Assembly: GCA_028695895.1 (NCBI GenBank)
Contig: JAQVIE010000047.1
Span: 1 to 7,631 of the forward strand
DNA length: 7,631 bases
Origin: Methanospirillum sp.
Lineage (GTDB): Archaea; Halobacteriota; Methanomicrobia; Methanomicrobiales; Methanospirillaceae
Direction: 5' to 3'
Positions within the stretch are counted from its first letter, which is position 1. Every line of letters begins with the position of its first letter. The notes beneath the pieces are model-generated. The model had not been told where the DNA came from, made no database searches, and worked only from the letters and a program-made list of their open reading frames with translations. The translations under genes were made by a program, and so were the position numbers. This document shows, piece by piece, positions 1 through 6,336 of the stretch.

Positions 1-250
1 GATTGAAATAATACTAATTTCTCTCATAGACAGCCCCACAAGCTCACCTCACCATCCATTATGCATGCCCCCTGATTTGAATAAACACCAGAATGAATTA
101 TGATAGCATATTTTATTCATAAGTAAATTATAGTTTCGATAATATTTTACTGGCGAGATAATTTAGCATCATATATTTTTAATAAAGCTAAATAATTAAA
201 GTTAAAGAGGATAATCAGAAAGGGAAGATGATTTACGTTGTTGATAATAT

Positions 251-309
251 CCGATACTCCGGTTTTTTATCGGTAGATGAAACCTGAGTTGGTAAAATAA
301 AAAACCCGG
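251..309. repeat. two mutually exclusive inverted repeats
   Basis: Perfect 10-base arms GGTTTTTTAT (261-270) and ATAAAAAACC (297-306) can pair over a 26-base loop. With a one-base bulge the stem extends into CCGG at both ends (259-262 and 306-309). A second, shorter hairpin pairs CCGATA (251-256) with TATCGG (268-273). The two share bases 259-270, so only one can form at a time. This could be a regulatory leader, a terminator of an upstream gene, or chance in AT-rich DNA. No known riboswitch class is recognised. Confidence 0.4.
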
Positions 310-377
310 TCCTTAAGTATTATAAGGAACATTTATTAATATTAAATCGTTGACAACTTTGAAAAATAATCAAATCA

Positions 378-385
378 TTTATACA
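378..385 (+). promoter_or_regulatory. candidate archaeal TATA box for the methyltransferase
   Basis: TTTATACA preceded by an A-rich stretch resembles the archaeal box A (TTTATATA type). Transcription would begin roughly 25 bases downstream, near 408-412, leaving a leader of about 15-20 bases before the GTG at 427. In AT-rich DNA such boxes arise often by chance, so this rests mainly on position. Confidence 0.35.
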
Positions 386-426
386 ATATTACAGATAACC
401 TTCTTGTACTGATAATTTATCACCGG

Positions 427-1305
427 GTGATTATTATTCTTGATGCAACAATAAATAACTGGATTAATTGCTGGAATTTTGCTATTGACGATGATTTTTT
501 TACTTCAGATATACAACAGGCAGAAAATTGGAATAAACGTGCAGAAGATTTTGGTAAAGATGTAGAGGAAGACAGACAAAGGAAAAAAAATATAGATTTT
601 TTTAATCTCCTGGAGAAGATAGGTTTCAATCCTTTCGGAGCACGAATTCTGGATATAGGTTGTGGACCTGGAACATTATCCATTCCCCTTGCAAAGGCCG
701 GGGCACAAGTCACTTCACTTGACATTTCATCAGGTATGCTTGACAGACTTAAAGAAATTGCAGAGCGTGATAATCTTCCGATAACTACGGTTGAATGTTC
801 CTGGTGGACTGCTGATATTGATGAACTGGGGTTTCGAAATGCATTTGACCTGGTTATTGCATCATTCACGCCGGGTATCAGGGATGTTGAGACTTTTAAC
901 CGGATGACTGCCTGTTCCAGAGGATTCTGTTATTACAGCAACTTTATAAGGAAAGATCCTGCAAAAATTCCCTGCAAAATCTATACACAGATTCTTGGTA
1001 ATCTCCCCAGGGATAATATTTTTGCTGCTGGTTTCATGTATCCGTTCATGTACCTGTATACTCTTGGATTCCGTCCGGTTGTTAATATCACTCATAAATC
1101 TGAAGACCGTGATCAAAGTTGGGATGAAGCTGCTGAAAAGGCAATTAATTTTTTACTTCTCCGGCAAAATCTGACTGATGATGAAAAAGAAAAGATCAGG
1201 GATTATTACAGATACTCTTCTATTGATGGAAGGTATCTTACACATTCAGAATTATTCAAGGGAATGATGATCTGGGATATAAGAGATAAAAATATCCGGA
1301 CCTGA
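427..1305 (+). CDS. class I SAM-dependent methyltransferase
   Basis: A 292-residue soluble protein with a Rossmann-type class I methyltransferase domain. The glycine-rich SAM loop ILDIGCGPGT lies at residues 74-83. The acidic residue ending strand 2, expected to hold the SAM ribose, is D99 in VTSLDIS, and motif DLVIAS is at 141-146. An N-terminal helical part (about 1-70) precedes it. The C-terminal part contains YPFMYLYTLGFRPV (205-218) and probably forms the substrate lid. No signal peptide or membrane segment is seen. The substrate cannot be read from sequence; the setting beside a transporter and nitrogenase-like genes suggests a small cofactor or chelator (inference). The GTG at 427 is the only usual start that keeps the whole N-terminus, but no Shine-Dalgarno lies before it. 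GGGTGAT (425-431), which overlaps it, itself matches the archaeal ribosome-binding site, so the true start may be a non-standard codon a few residues later. Confidence 0.88.
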   Translation: MIIILDATINNWINCWNFAIDDDFFTSDIQQAENWNKRAEDFGKDVEEDRQRKKNIDFFNLLEKIGFNPFGARILDIGCGPGTLSIPLAKAGAQVTSLDISSGMLDRLKEIAERDNLPITTVECSWWTADIDELGFRNAFDLVIASFTPGIRDVETFNRMTACSRGFCYYSNFIRKDPAKIPCKIYTQILGNLPRDNIFAAGFMYPFMYLYTLGFRPVVNITHKSEDRDQSWDEAAEKAINFLLLRQNLTDDEKEKIRDYYRYSSIDGRYLTHSELFKGMMIWDIRDKNIRT

Positions 1306-1313
1306 ACTGGTAT

Positions 1314-1325
1314 AAAGGAGCGGAG
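1314..1325 (+). promoter_or_regulatory. ribosome-binding site of a broken gene
   Basis: AAAGGAG (1314-1320) and then CGGAG (1321-1325) sit just after the methyltransferase stop. They lie 8-13 bases before an ATG at 1334 that opens into only six codons. A good ribosome-binding site without an intact gene suggests that a second gene once followed the methyltransferase in the same transcript. Confidence 0.4.
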
Positions 1326-1333
1326 ACATTCAT

Positions 1334-1513
1334 ATGTCATCGGTAAAGGAATGACAATGACAATAGTAAGATCTCCGACATGCCTATCGTAAGCCCTTAT
1401 CTAAGTTCCTGCCCGTAGAAATTCGGCAGATATATAGAGCCCATGCAAAGTACTCATGTTTCTCCATAGGAGCACAAATTACTGTTTTTATCCATAATTA
1501 CCCAGATTCTTGA
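1334..1513 (+). pseudogene. decayed, unrecognised coding remnant
   Basis: ATG at 1334 reads MSSVKE, then hits four stops within six codons (1352-1369). The same frame then stays open for 47 codons (1370-1513). That stretch contains segments such as AYRKPLSKFLPVEIR and IYRAHAKYS, with a protein-like mix of residues. An intact start signal upstream and the shared frame are the reasons for calling it a remnant. The family is not recognised and no function is offered. Alternatively it is chance openness in non-coding DNA. Confidence 0.3.
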
Positions 1514-1572
1514 AAAATTCAAACACAGTTTCAAATACTGAATAATTATCTCATAAATAATACAAGGATAAC

Positions 1573-1583
1573 TCTAATATGTC
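1573..1583 (+). repeat. left copy of an 11-base direct repeat
   Basis: TCTAATATGTC here recurs exactly at 2123-2133. The two copies bracket the transposase remnant and lie 539 bases apart. They might mark an old insertion or deletion, but 11 bases is longer than I would expect for a target duplication of this element type, and chance is possible in AT-rich DNA. Confidence 0.3.
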
Positions 1584-1609
1584 AAGTTCTAAAAGCACGC
1601 ATTTAAATT

Positions 1610-1646
1610 TATATTGATTGATATTTATATAAATAAGATCAATATA
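1610..1646. repeat. nested AT-rich palindrome before the transposase remnant
   Basis: The outer arms TATATTGAT (1610-1618) and ATCAATATA (1638-1646) are perfect inverted repeats. Between them lies a perfect 12-base palindrome, ATTTATATAAAT (1623-1634). The structure is close upstream of the transposase remnant, so it may be part of that element's left end or its promoter. Confidence 0.5.
1624..1631 (+). promoter_or_regulatory. consensus archaeal TATA box of the transposase remnant
   Basis: TTTATATA is an exact match to the common archaeal box A core. Transcription would start near 1655, just before the remnant's reading frame. It sits at the centre of the palindrome at 1610-1646, so it reads as a TATA box on both strands. 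Confidence 0.4.
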
Positions 1647-1672
1647 TTGACTGTGCTAAATCACGCTCATAG

Positions 1673-2080
1673 AATGAGACTGGAACGCTCAGTAAGGTTA
1701 TAGAGACACATATTGCCTTAATTACATCGTTATTTGAATTCACATCCCTCCAAAACTGTTTTTCTACAAAAACACACAACAGATGGGCAACTGCCTTTGA
1801 GTATGTAAAAGGACTTTTAGTCAACCCCTCAAGATGTCATTTATCAGCAATTTCGGACAATTGCAGCACAGTAAACAATCAATCTTTCAGTCATTTTCTT
1901 TCTTAGTCTCCTTGGGATCACCGACTACTCACAGATTGGATCATCAACAATGTATGGCGGCAAATAGGAAAGAATGGTGTTTTAGTCATTGATGAGTGTG
2001 GGAATCCAAAGGCTGAAAATTGTTCAGTTGGCGTTAGCCACCAATATTGTGGAAATATTGGTAAAGTTGAGAACTGTCAT
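1673..2080 (+). pseudogene. truncated IS701-like (DDE_5) transposase
   Basis: One frame encodes the front half of an IS701-family transposase, broken by a TAG at 1904-1906. Recognisable parts are an N-terminal RWATAFEYVKGLL helix (1781-1819) and FSHFLS, stop, [12 protein letters not shown] across the nonsense codon. These are followed by [11 protein letters not shown] (1979-2011) with the first catalytic Asp of the DDE triad in VID. The block [18 protein letters not shown] (2024-2077) matches the family pattern SVGVxRQYxGxxGKxxNCQ. Homology stops at 2077; the frame runs on to TAA at 2150 without further match, so the other two catalytic residues and the C-terminal half are missing. A TAG at 1670 precedes the frame, so the original start is also lost. 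The element cannot move by itself. The family assignment rests on remembered motifs. Confidence 0.8.
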
Positions 2081-2122
2081 AATTTCGGAAAGACGAAAAT
2101 AATCAAAGAAATTTCGGTTCAT

Positions 2123-2133
2123 TCTAATATGTC
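2123..2133 (+). repeat. right copy of an 11-base direct repeat
   Basis: TCTAATATGTC, identical to 1573-1583, lies about 46 bases after the last recognisable transposase codon. No convincing terminal inverted repeats are visible just inside either copy. Confidence 0.3.
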
Positions 2134-2238
2134 CCTTATGATCAAACAATAAGCATCACTATTTAGTAAATTTTTAAAAAAACTGGAAAAGTAACGATAA
2201 ATTTTCAGAATAATTTCTAAATAGATACGATTACGAAG

Positions 2239-2243
2239 GTGAA
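2239..2243 (+). promoter_or_regulatory. possible ribosome-binding site bearing on the ABC start
   Basis: GGTGA in the AT-rich gap 2153-2276 matches the archaeal ribosome-binding core but lies 33 bases before the ATG at 2277. The ABC reading frame is open upstream to a TAA at 2211-2213, giving residues such as ISTLSRFQKY before that ATG. A start spaced normally from GGTGA would fall at ATT 2244 or ATA 2247. Either translation uses a non-ATG start there, adding about 10 residues, or it begins at 2277 without a Shine-Dalgarno. Confidence 0.35.
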
Positions 2244-2276
2244 ATTATAAGTACATTATCAAGATTTCAAAAGTAC

Positions 2277-4019
2277 ATGGTGGGCAGAAAGTACTTACTT
2301 CCTGCATCACTCCTGATATCAGCCATAAGTTCTCTGCTAGGAATATTACCTCTGATATTCATATGGTTTATTATCAGAGAATTTCTCAATCCGATCTCTG
2401 AAACATCGCAGACCCTCATTAATACCTATGCATGGTGGGCTGCATTTACAGCAGTAGCAGGCATTGCCATTTATTTCCTGGCTTTGTGTGTCTCCCATCT
2501 GGCCGCATTTCGTGTCGAAGTCGAGATGCGAAAACAGTCAATGGAAAAGATAGTCTCCTTTCCCCTTGGGTTCTTCGATAATAACACCTGTGGACGTATC
2601 CGGAAGATTATCGATGATAACACCTCTACAACACACATGTTTCTGGCTCACCAGCTCCCTGATCTGGCAGGCAGCATCGTTGTACCTGTCGTGTCACTGG
2701 CTCTTATCTTTGTCTTTGACTGGCGACTAGGTTTAGCCTGCCTGGTACCCCTCGTCATTGCTTTTGGATTAATGAGCTTTGCAATGGGAGTCAGGGGACG
2801 ATATTTCCTAAAAATGTACATGGACTCGCTTGAGGAGATGCACACTGAAGCGGTCGAGTATGTTCGTGGAATACCTGTTGTCAAAGTGTTTCAGCAGACC
2901 GTTTACTCTTTTAAGAATTTTCAAAAGAGTATCATGAACTATAAAGAGATGGTTTCCAAACATGCGATGTCGTGGGAAAACCCAATGACCGCATATATAG
3001 CGGGCATCCACAGCTTTGCCTTCATACTCATTCCGGTTGCCATCCTCTTGATCGGTAATTCCGCGAACTATGCTGACATTATTGTAAACCTTCTCTTTTA
3101 CATCCTCATTACGCCGGTTTTTGCCCATAACATCATGAGAAGCATGTATGTCAGGCAGGCTATGCACGAGGCTGAAGAAGCTATCAACCGAATCGATGAT
3201 CTTACCAATGTACAGCCCCTGCCGGTATCTTCGAATCCAAAACCCATCAAGGGAAATGAGATTCGGTTTGAAAATGTATCTTTCAGGTATCCGGGCAATA
3301 CGGAGAAAGCCATTGATAATATCACCTTCACTGTTCCCGAAGGAAAGACATATGCACTGGTTGGTCCGTCAGGTAGTGGTAAGACCACCATCGCACGTCT
3401 TGTTCCACGTTTCTGGGATGTTGATGAAGGAAGCGTATTTATCGGGGGAAATGATGTAAGGGAGATAGACCCGAAAGAACTCATGCAAAACGTATCATTC
3501 GTGTTCCAGAATACCCATCTGTTCAAGGTCAGCCTTACTGAGAATATCCGGTACGGCAATCCTGATGCAACCCCTGAAGAAGTTGAATCAGCACTGGAAA
3601 AAGCACAATGCAGAGAGATAATCGACAGATTATCGCAGGGACTAGATACTAAGATCGGAACTGAGGGAACATACCTTTCCGGAGGAGAACAACAGAGAAT
3701 AGTCTTGGCCCGTGCCATGCTCAAGGACGCTCCCATCGTGGTACTGGACGAGGCAACTGCTTTCACCGATCCAGAGAATGAGCACCTGATTCTGGACGCT
3801 CTCGGAAAACTTACGAAAGGAAAGACTGTGCTGATGATTGCCCACAGACTAACGAGTGTAATGGACGTTGATACCATACTGGTTATCGAAAATGGAAAGA
3901 TTGCCGAACAGGGTAATCATCAAGAGTTGCTTGATATGAATGGCATTTACACAAAGATGTGGAATAAATACCAGAGATCGGTCCAGTGGACTATAGGAAG
4001 GGAGGCTGCCTATGTATGA
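2277..4019 (+). CDS. exporter-fold ABC transporter, subunit 1 (membrane and ATPase fused)
   Basis: A 580-residue half-transporter. The N-terminal membrane domain (about 1-300) has six hydrophobic segments near 5-32, 52-75, 132-147, 149-172, 243-261 and 266-285. The ATPase domain follows (about 328-570): A-loop Tyr in FRYPG, Walker A GPSGSGKTT (363-371), Q-loop Q411, signature LSGGEQQR (467-474), Walker B IVVLDEAT with catalytic E492, D-loop AFTDPE, and switch H523. All catalytic positions look intact. It overlaps the next gene by 8 bases, so the two very likely form a heterodimer. Pairs of this kind include YbtPQ and IrtAB, which import iron chelates despite an exporter fold, and also many true exporters. 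Direction and cargo cannot be decided from sequence. The start is uncertain: ATG 2277 has no ribosome-binding site and the frame extends upstream. Confidence 0.93.
   Translation: MVGRKYLLPASLLISAISSLLGILPLIFIWFIIREFLNPISETSQTLINTYAWWAAFTAVAGIAIYFLALCVSHLAAFRVEVEMRKQSMEKIVSFPLGFFDNNTCGRIRKIIDDNTSTTHMFLAHQLPDLAGSIVVPVVSLALIFVFDWRLGLACLVPLVIAFGLMSFAMGVRGRYFLKMYMDSLEEMHTEAVEYVRGIPVVKVFQQTVYSFKNFQKSIMNYKEMVSKHAMSWENPMTAYIAGIHSFAFILIPVAILLIGNSANYADIIVNLLFYILITPVFAHNIMRSMYVRQAMHEAEEAINRIDDLTNVQPLPVSSNPKPIKGNEIRFENVSFRYPGNTEKAIDNITFTVPEGKTYALVGPSGSGKTTIARLVPRFWDVDEGSVFIGGNDVREIDPKELMQNVSFVFQNTHLFKVSLTENIRYGNPDATPEEVESALEKAQCREIIDRLSQGLDTKIGTEGTYLSGGEQQRIVLARAMLKDAPIVVLDEATAFTDPENEHLILDALGKLTKGKTVLMIAHRLTSVMDVDTILVIENGKIAEQGNHQELLDMNGIYTKMWNKYQRSVQWTIGREAAYV
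4000..4005 (+). promoter_or_regulatory. ribosome-binding site of ABC subunit 2
   Basis: GGGAGG lies 6 bases before the ATG at 4012, inside the end of the upstream gene. Spacing and match are ideal and fix the start that overlaps the previous stop codon, implying coupled translation of the pair. Confidence 0.8.
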
Positions 4020-5763
4020 ATATCTGATGGGGAGGCTGGCCCTATCAAGAAAAGGCGCAAAGGACTTTGTTAAGGGTACTTTGTCAACGCTCCTTCTCAA
4101 TTTTGGATTAATGCTACCTGCAATATTCGTCTTTATGTTCCTTGATGAATATCTCGGACCACTGACAAGACAGGCCGGAGTTCCTCATAACGATATCTGG
4201 TATTACATTGTAATAGCGGTCCTGTTTGTTTTTGTAATCTGGGTATTTGCGAAAATCCAGTACCGGAGCACGTACATATCAATCTACGAAGAAAGCGCTA
4301 ACCGTCGTCTGGCATTGGCAGAAAAACTTCGTAAACTCCCGTTGTCCTTCTATGGAAAGAAGAATCTTTCAGATCTGACATCCACAATTATGCAGGACAA
4401 TACCTTCCTTGAGCACACATTCTCCCATGCAGTGCCCCAGCTTTTTGCATCCGTCATTTTCCTGACGATCATCGGAATCATGTTGCTCGTCTATAACTGG
4501 ATGCTGACACTTGCTCTGTTCTGGCCTGTGCCACTTGCTTTAGTGGTTCTTCTTCTTTCTAAAAAGAAACAACACAGGGACCACAAGGTAATTTATGATA
4601 AGAACAGAAACGTCAGCGAGCATATCCAGGAAGGACTTGACACAATACAGGAGATAAAAGCGTACAGCAACGAAGAAAAATATCTCCACGAACTGAACAA
4701 AAAGCTTGATGATTACGAGAAAAATCTCATCAGTGGAGAACTGGCACTTGGTATTCTGGTCAACAGCGCCAAAGGAATACTAAAACTCGGACTTGCGAGT
4801 GTTATCCTGGTCGGTGCCAATCTGCTGGTAGCTGGTGAAGTGAATCTCTTCACATACCTCGTGTTCCTGATCCTCGCAGCACATATCTTCGAACCAATAA
4901 ACGAGGTATTCAATAATCTGGCTGCTTTGTTCATGCTTGATATACGGATTAACCGCATGAAAGAGATGGAAGCTTTACCCATTCATACCGGCATGACGGA
5001 ATTTACTCCGGAAAATTTTGATATCGTGTTCGAAGATATCGGTTTCTCATACGAGACAGGGAAACAGGTTCTTCAAAATGTCTCTTTCACTGCAAAGCAA
5101 GGTGAAATAACCGCACTGGTCGGACCATCCGGAGGGGGAAAGAGCACATCTGCGAAACTGGCCGCCCGGTTCTGGGATGTTAATTCCGGCAGGATATTGC
5201 TTGGCAATCAGGATATCAAGAAGATAGACCCAGAAACACTACTGAAGTATTACTCGGTGGTATTCCAGGATGTGGTGCTTTTCAACACTTCGGTTATGGA
5301 AAACATCCGTATCGGAAGACATGGAGCCAGTGATAAGGAAGTCCTGAGAGTTGCCAACCTGGCACAATGCGACGATTTCGTGAGCAAATTGCCTGAGGGT
5401 TATCAGACTATTATTGGTGAAAACGGTGAGAAACTCTCCGGCGGGGAACGGCAGCGTATTTCCATTGCCCGGGCATTACTCAAAGACGCCCCAATCGTCC
5501 TTCTTGACGAGGCAACCGCCTCTTTGGATGTGGAAAATGAAACCCGGATTCAGGCAGGTATATCGGAACTGGTCAGGAATAAAACCGTACTTGTAATAGC
5601 CCACCGGATGAGAACCGTTGCCAATGCTGACAAGATTGTTGTGCTCGAAAATGGTATGGTAAAAGAGAGCGGAAACCCTGATGAGCTAAAAAATACTAAT
5701 GGAACCTTTGCACACATGGTCAGAAGACAGATGAAAATGACATCCGGCGATATGGTTGGATAA
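4012..5763 (+). CDS. exporter-fold ABC transporter, subunit 2 (membrane and ATPase fused)
   Basis: A 583-residue partner of the preceding gene. Membrane segments are near 27-45, 62-82, 142-162, 164-183, 254-274 and 280-298, with a charged cytoplasmic stretch at 184-240. The ATPase domain (about 336-572) has Walker A GPSGGGKST (371-379), Q-loop Q419, signature LSGGERQR (475-482), Walker B IVLLDEAT with E500, D-loop SLD and switch H531. Neither subunit has the degenerate Walker B or signature typical of asymmetric exporters such as TM287/288, so both ATP sites should be active, as in IrtAB-like systems. The membrane domains of the two subunits differ clearly, supporting a heterodimer rather than a recent duplication. 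A substrate-binding-protein relic downstream hints at uptake, though classical exporter-fold importers do not need one. Confidence 0.93.
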   Translation: MYEYLMGRLALSRKGAKDFVKGTLSTLLLNFGLMLPAIFVFMFLDEYLGPLTRQAGVPHNDIWYYIVIAVLFVFVIWVFAKIQYRSTYISIYEESANRRLALAEKLRKLPLSFYGKKNLSDLTSTIMQDNTFLEHTFSHAVPQLFASVIFLTIIGIMLLVYNWMLTLALFWPVPLALVVLLLSKKKQHRDHKVIYDKNRNVSEHIQEGLDTIQEIKAYSNEEKYLHELNKKLDDYEKNLISGELALGILVNSAKGILKLGLASVILVGANLLVAGEVNLFTYLVFLILAAHIFEPINEVFNNLAALFMLDIRINRMKEMEALPIHTGMTEFTPENFDIVFEDIGFSYETGKQVLQNVSFTAKQGEITALVGPSGGGKSTSAKLAARFWDVNSGRILLGNQDIKKIDPETLLKYYSVVFQDVVLFNTSVMENIRIGRHGASDKEVLRVANLAQCDDFVSKLPEGYQTIIGENGEKLSGGERQRISIARALLKDAPIVLLDEATASLDVENETRIQAGISELVRNKTVLVIAHRMRTVANADKIVVLENGMVKESGNPDELKNTNGTFAHMVRRQMKMTSGDMVG

Positions 5764-5794
5764 CCCAATCCGAAAAGGAGCCACCGTCAGATAT

Positions 5795-5816
5795 GACATG
5801 AAATCATTTCATCGTC
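5795..5816. repeat. 15-base palindrome after ABC subunit 2
   Basis: ATGAAAT (5798-5804), a central C, then ATTTCAT (5806-5812) is a perfect palindrome. With a one-base bulge the outer GAC (5795-5797) and GTC (5814-5816) can also pair. It lies about 30 bases after the stop and about 40 before a T-rich run. It could be a 3' hairpin of the ABC transcript or a regulator's dyad site. Confidence 0.4.
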
Positions 5817-6058
5817 AATCAAAAACATGTGAGAGTAATTCATACACCCACTTTCTTTTTTCATGGGAAGTGAAATTTCAGCATATTACTCAAAGTAAAA
5901 ACTTAAATGCTGAAGATATGTTGCTACGAACCCAGAACTTTTGCTCCAGACAATTCTAAATTTGCCGGATTCATTAATTCTCATTTCTTCCTCTGGCAAG
6001 AATTGTACATGTGAAAAAAACGAACAAAAATTTTTCCATACAACATCCACAGCGGAAC

Positions 6059-6064
6059 GAGGAG
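6059..6064 (+). promoter_or_regulatory. ribosome-binding site of the binding-protein remnant
   Basis: GAGGAG lies 8 bases before the ATG at 6073. This supports translation beginning there and therefore a product without a signal peptide. Confidence 0.6.
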
Positions 6065-6072
6065 AAATAACT

Positions 6073-6336
6073 ATGGGACAAAAAATCAAGATTAAAGCTT
6101 CCGGAAGAGAAATAACTCTTTAAAAAAACCTGGAGAGGATCGCTTTTAGCAGTTACATGATTTCAGAAGTAATAAAACTGATTGGAGCATGTGATGTTGT
6201 TGTCGGAAGAGATGGATACATTTCAGATCCAAAATTATTTTGGGAAACTGACAAAATGTCAGATCATTTAAGACAAAAATTATTGAGATTATTTAAGATG
6301 AATATTACTCAAATAACTTCACAATCAGGTAACTGA
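6073..6336 (+). pseudogene. broken FecB/BtuF-like substrate-binding protein, N-terminal piece
   Basis: From ATG 6073 the frame reads IKIKASGREITL, hits a TAA at 6121-6123, then continues in the same frame as KNLERIAFSS, SEVIKLIGACDVVVGRDGY and ISDPKLF (to 6240). This follows the usual start of periplasmic metal-chelate or cobalamin-binding proteins: a GRExxLPxxxERI strand, then a helix with LGAxDxVVG and a Tyr/Pro segment. The stop sits where family members have the P of LPKN. After 6240 the likeness ends, and the frame runs without homology to TGA 6334-6336, overlapping the end of the convergent nitrogenase-like gene by 12 bases. Only about 50 of an expected 300 residues remain. There is no signal peptide or lipobox before the domain, which is odd for an exported binding protein. 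The parental gene probably served this transporter or one nearby. Confidence 0.65.
6248..6262. terminator. small hairpin, possible end of the nitrogenase-like transcript
   Basis: CTGACA (6248-6253) and TGTCAG (6257-6262) form a 6-base stem with a 3-base AAA loop. On the minus strand it lies about 60 bases past the stop of the nitrogenase-like gene, with a T-rich run (TAATTTTTGTC, about 6271-6281) just before it. This is consistent with transcript ending, but archaeal terminators mainly need T-runs, so the call is weak. Confidence 0.25.

Larger units (their letters stand above)
1..426. other. AT-rich non-coding leader, no convincing gene
   Basis: No gene is supported here. A reading frame is open on the + strand from base 2 to a TGA at 104-106 (about 34 codons, no start); it could be the tail of an upstream gene but has no recognisable motif. 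A 19-codon frame (ATG 228 to TGA 285-287) has no well-spaced ribosome-binding site. The stretch also holds two overlapping hairpins (251-309), a small inverted repeat (310-315 TCCTTA with 323-328 TAAGGA) and a candidate TATA box, listed separately. It is most simply the promoter and leader region of the methyltransferase. Confidence 0.6.
5764..6072 (+). other. non-coding gap after the ABC pair
   Basis: This stretch of about 310 bases carries no supported gene. It holds a palindrome (5795-5816), a T-rich run (5852-5861) that could end transcription of the ABC genes, and a weak TATA-like box CTTAAATG (5902-5909). A frame open from a TTG at 5756 to a TAA at 5957-5959 lacks motifs and is probably chance. 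No signal-peptide-like sequence is seen before the binding-protein fragment. Confidence 0.5.

Noticed and set aside
228..287. 19-codon leader peptide frame
   Set aside because: The purine-rich AGGG is only 3 bases before the ATG, too close for a normal ribosome-binding site, and the peptide has no repeated regulatory codons.
420..869. 149-codon open frame on the minus strand
   Set aside because: It is antisense to the methyltransferase, whose SAM motifs are unambiguous; the antisense product is Ser-rich and motif-free.
1639..1824. 61-codon open frame on the minus strand
   Set aside because: It is antisense to the transposase remnant and explained by it.
1904..1906. TAG in the transposase read as pyrrolysine
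   Set aside because: The rest of the transposase is missing and its start is lost, so the TAG is most simply decay; nothing in the window indicates a pyrrolysine system.
3098..3877. 259-codon open frame on the minus strand
   Set aside because: It lies wholly inside ABC subunit 1, opposite the ATPase domain, with low-complexity Ser-rich composition and no motifs; it is a shadow of the real gene.
5756..5959. 67-codon frame overlapping the end of ABC subunit 2
   Set aside because: It has a TTG start, no ribosome-binding site placed for it, and no recognisable motif. It crosses the palindrome and T-rich run, so it is probably chance.
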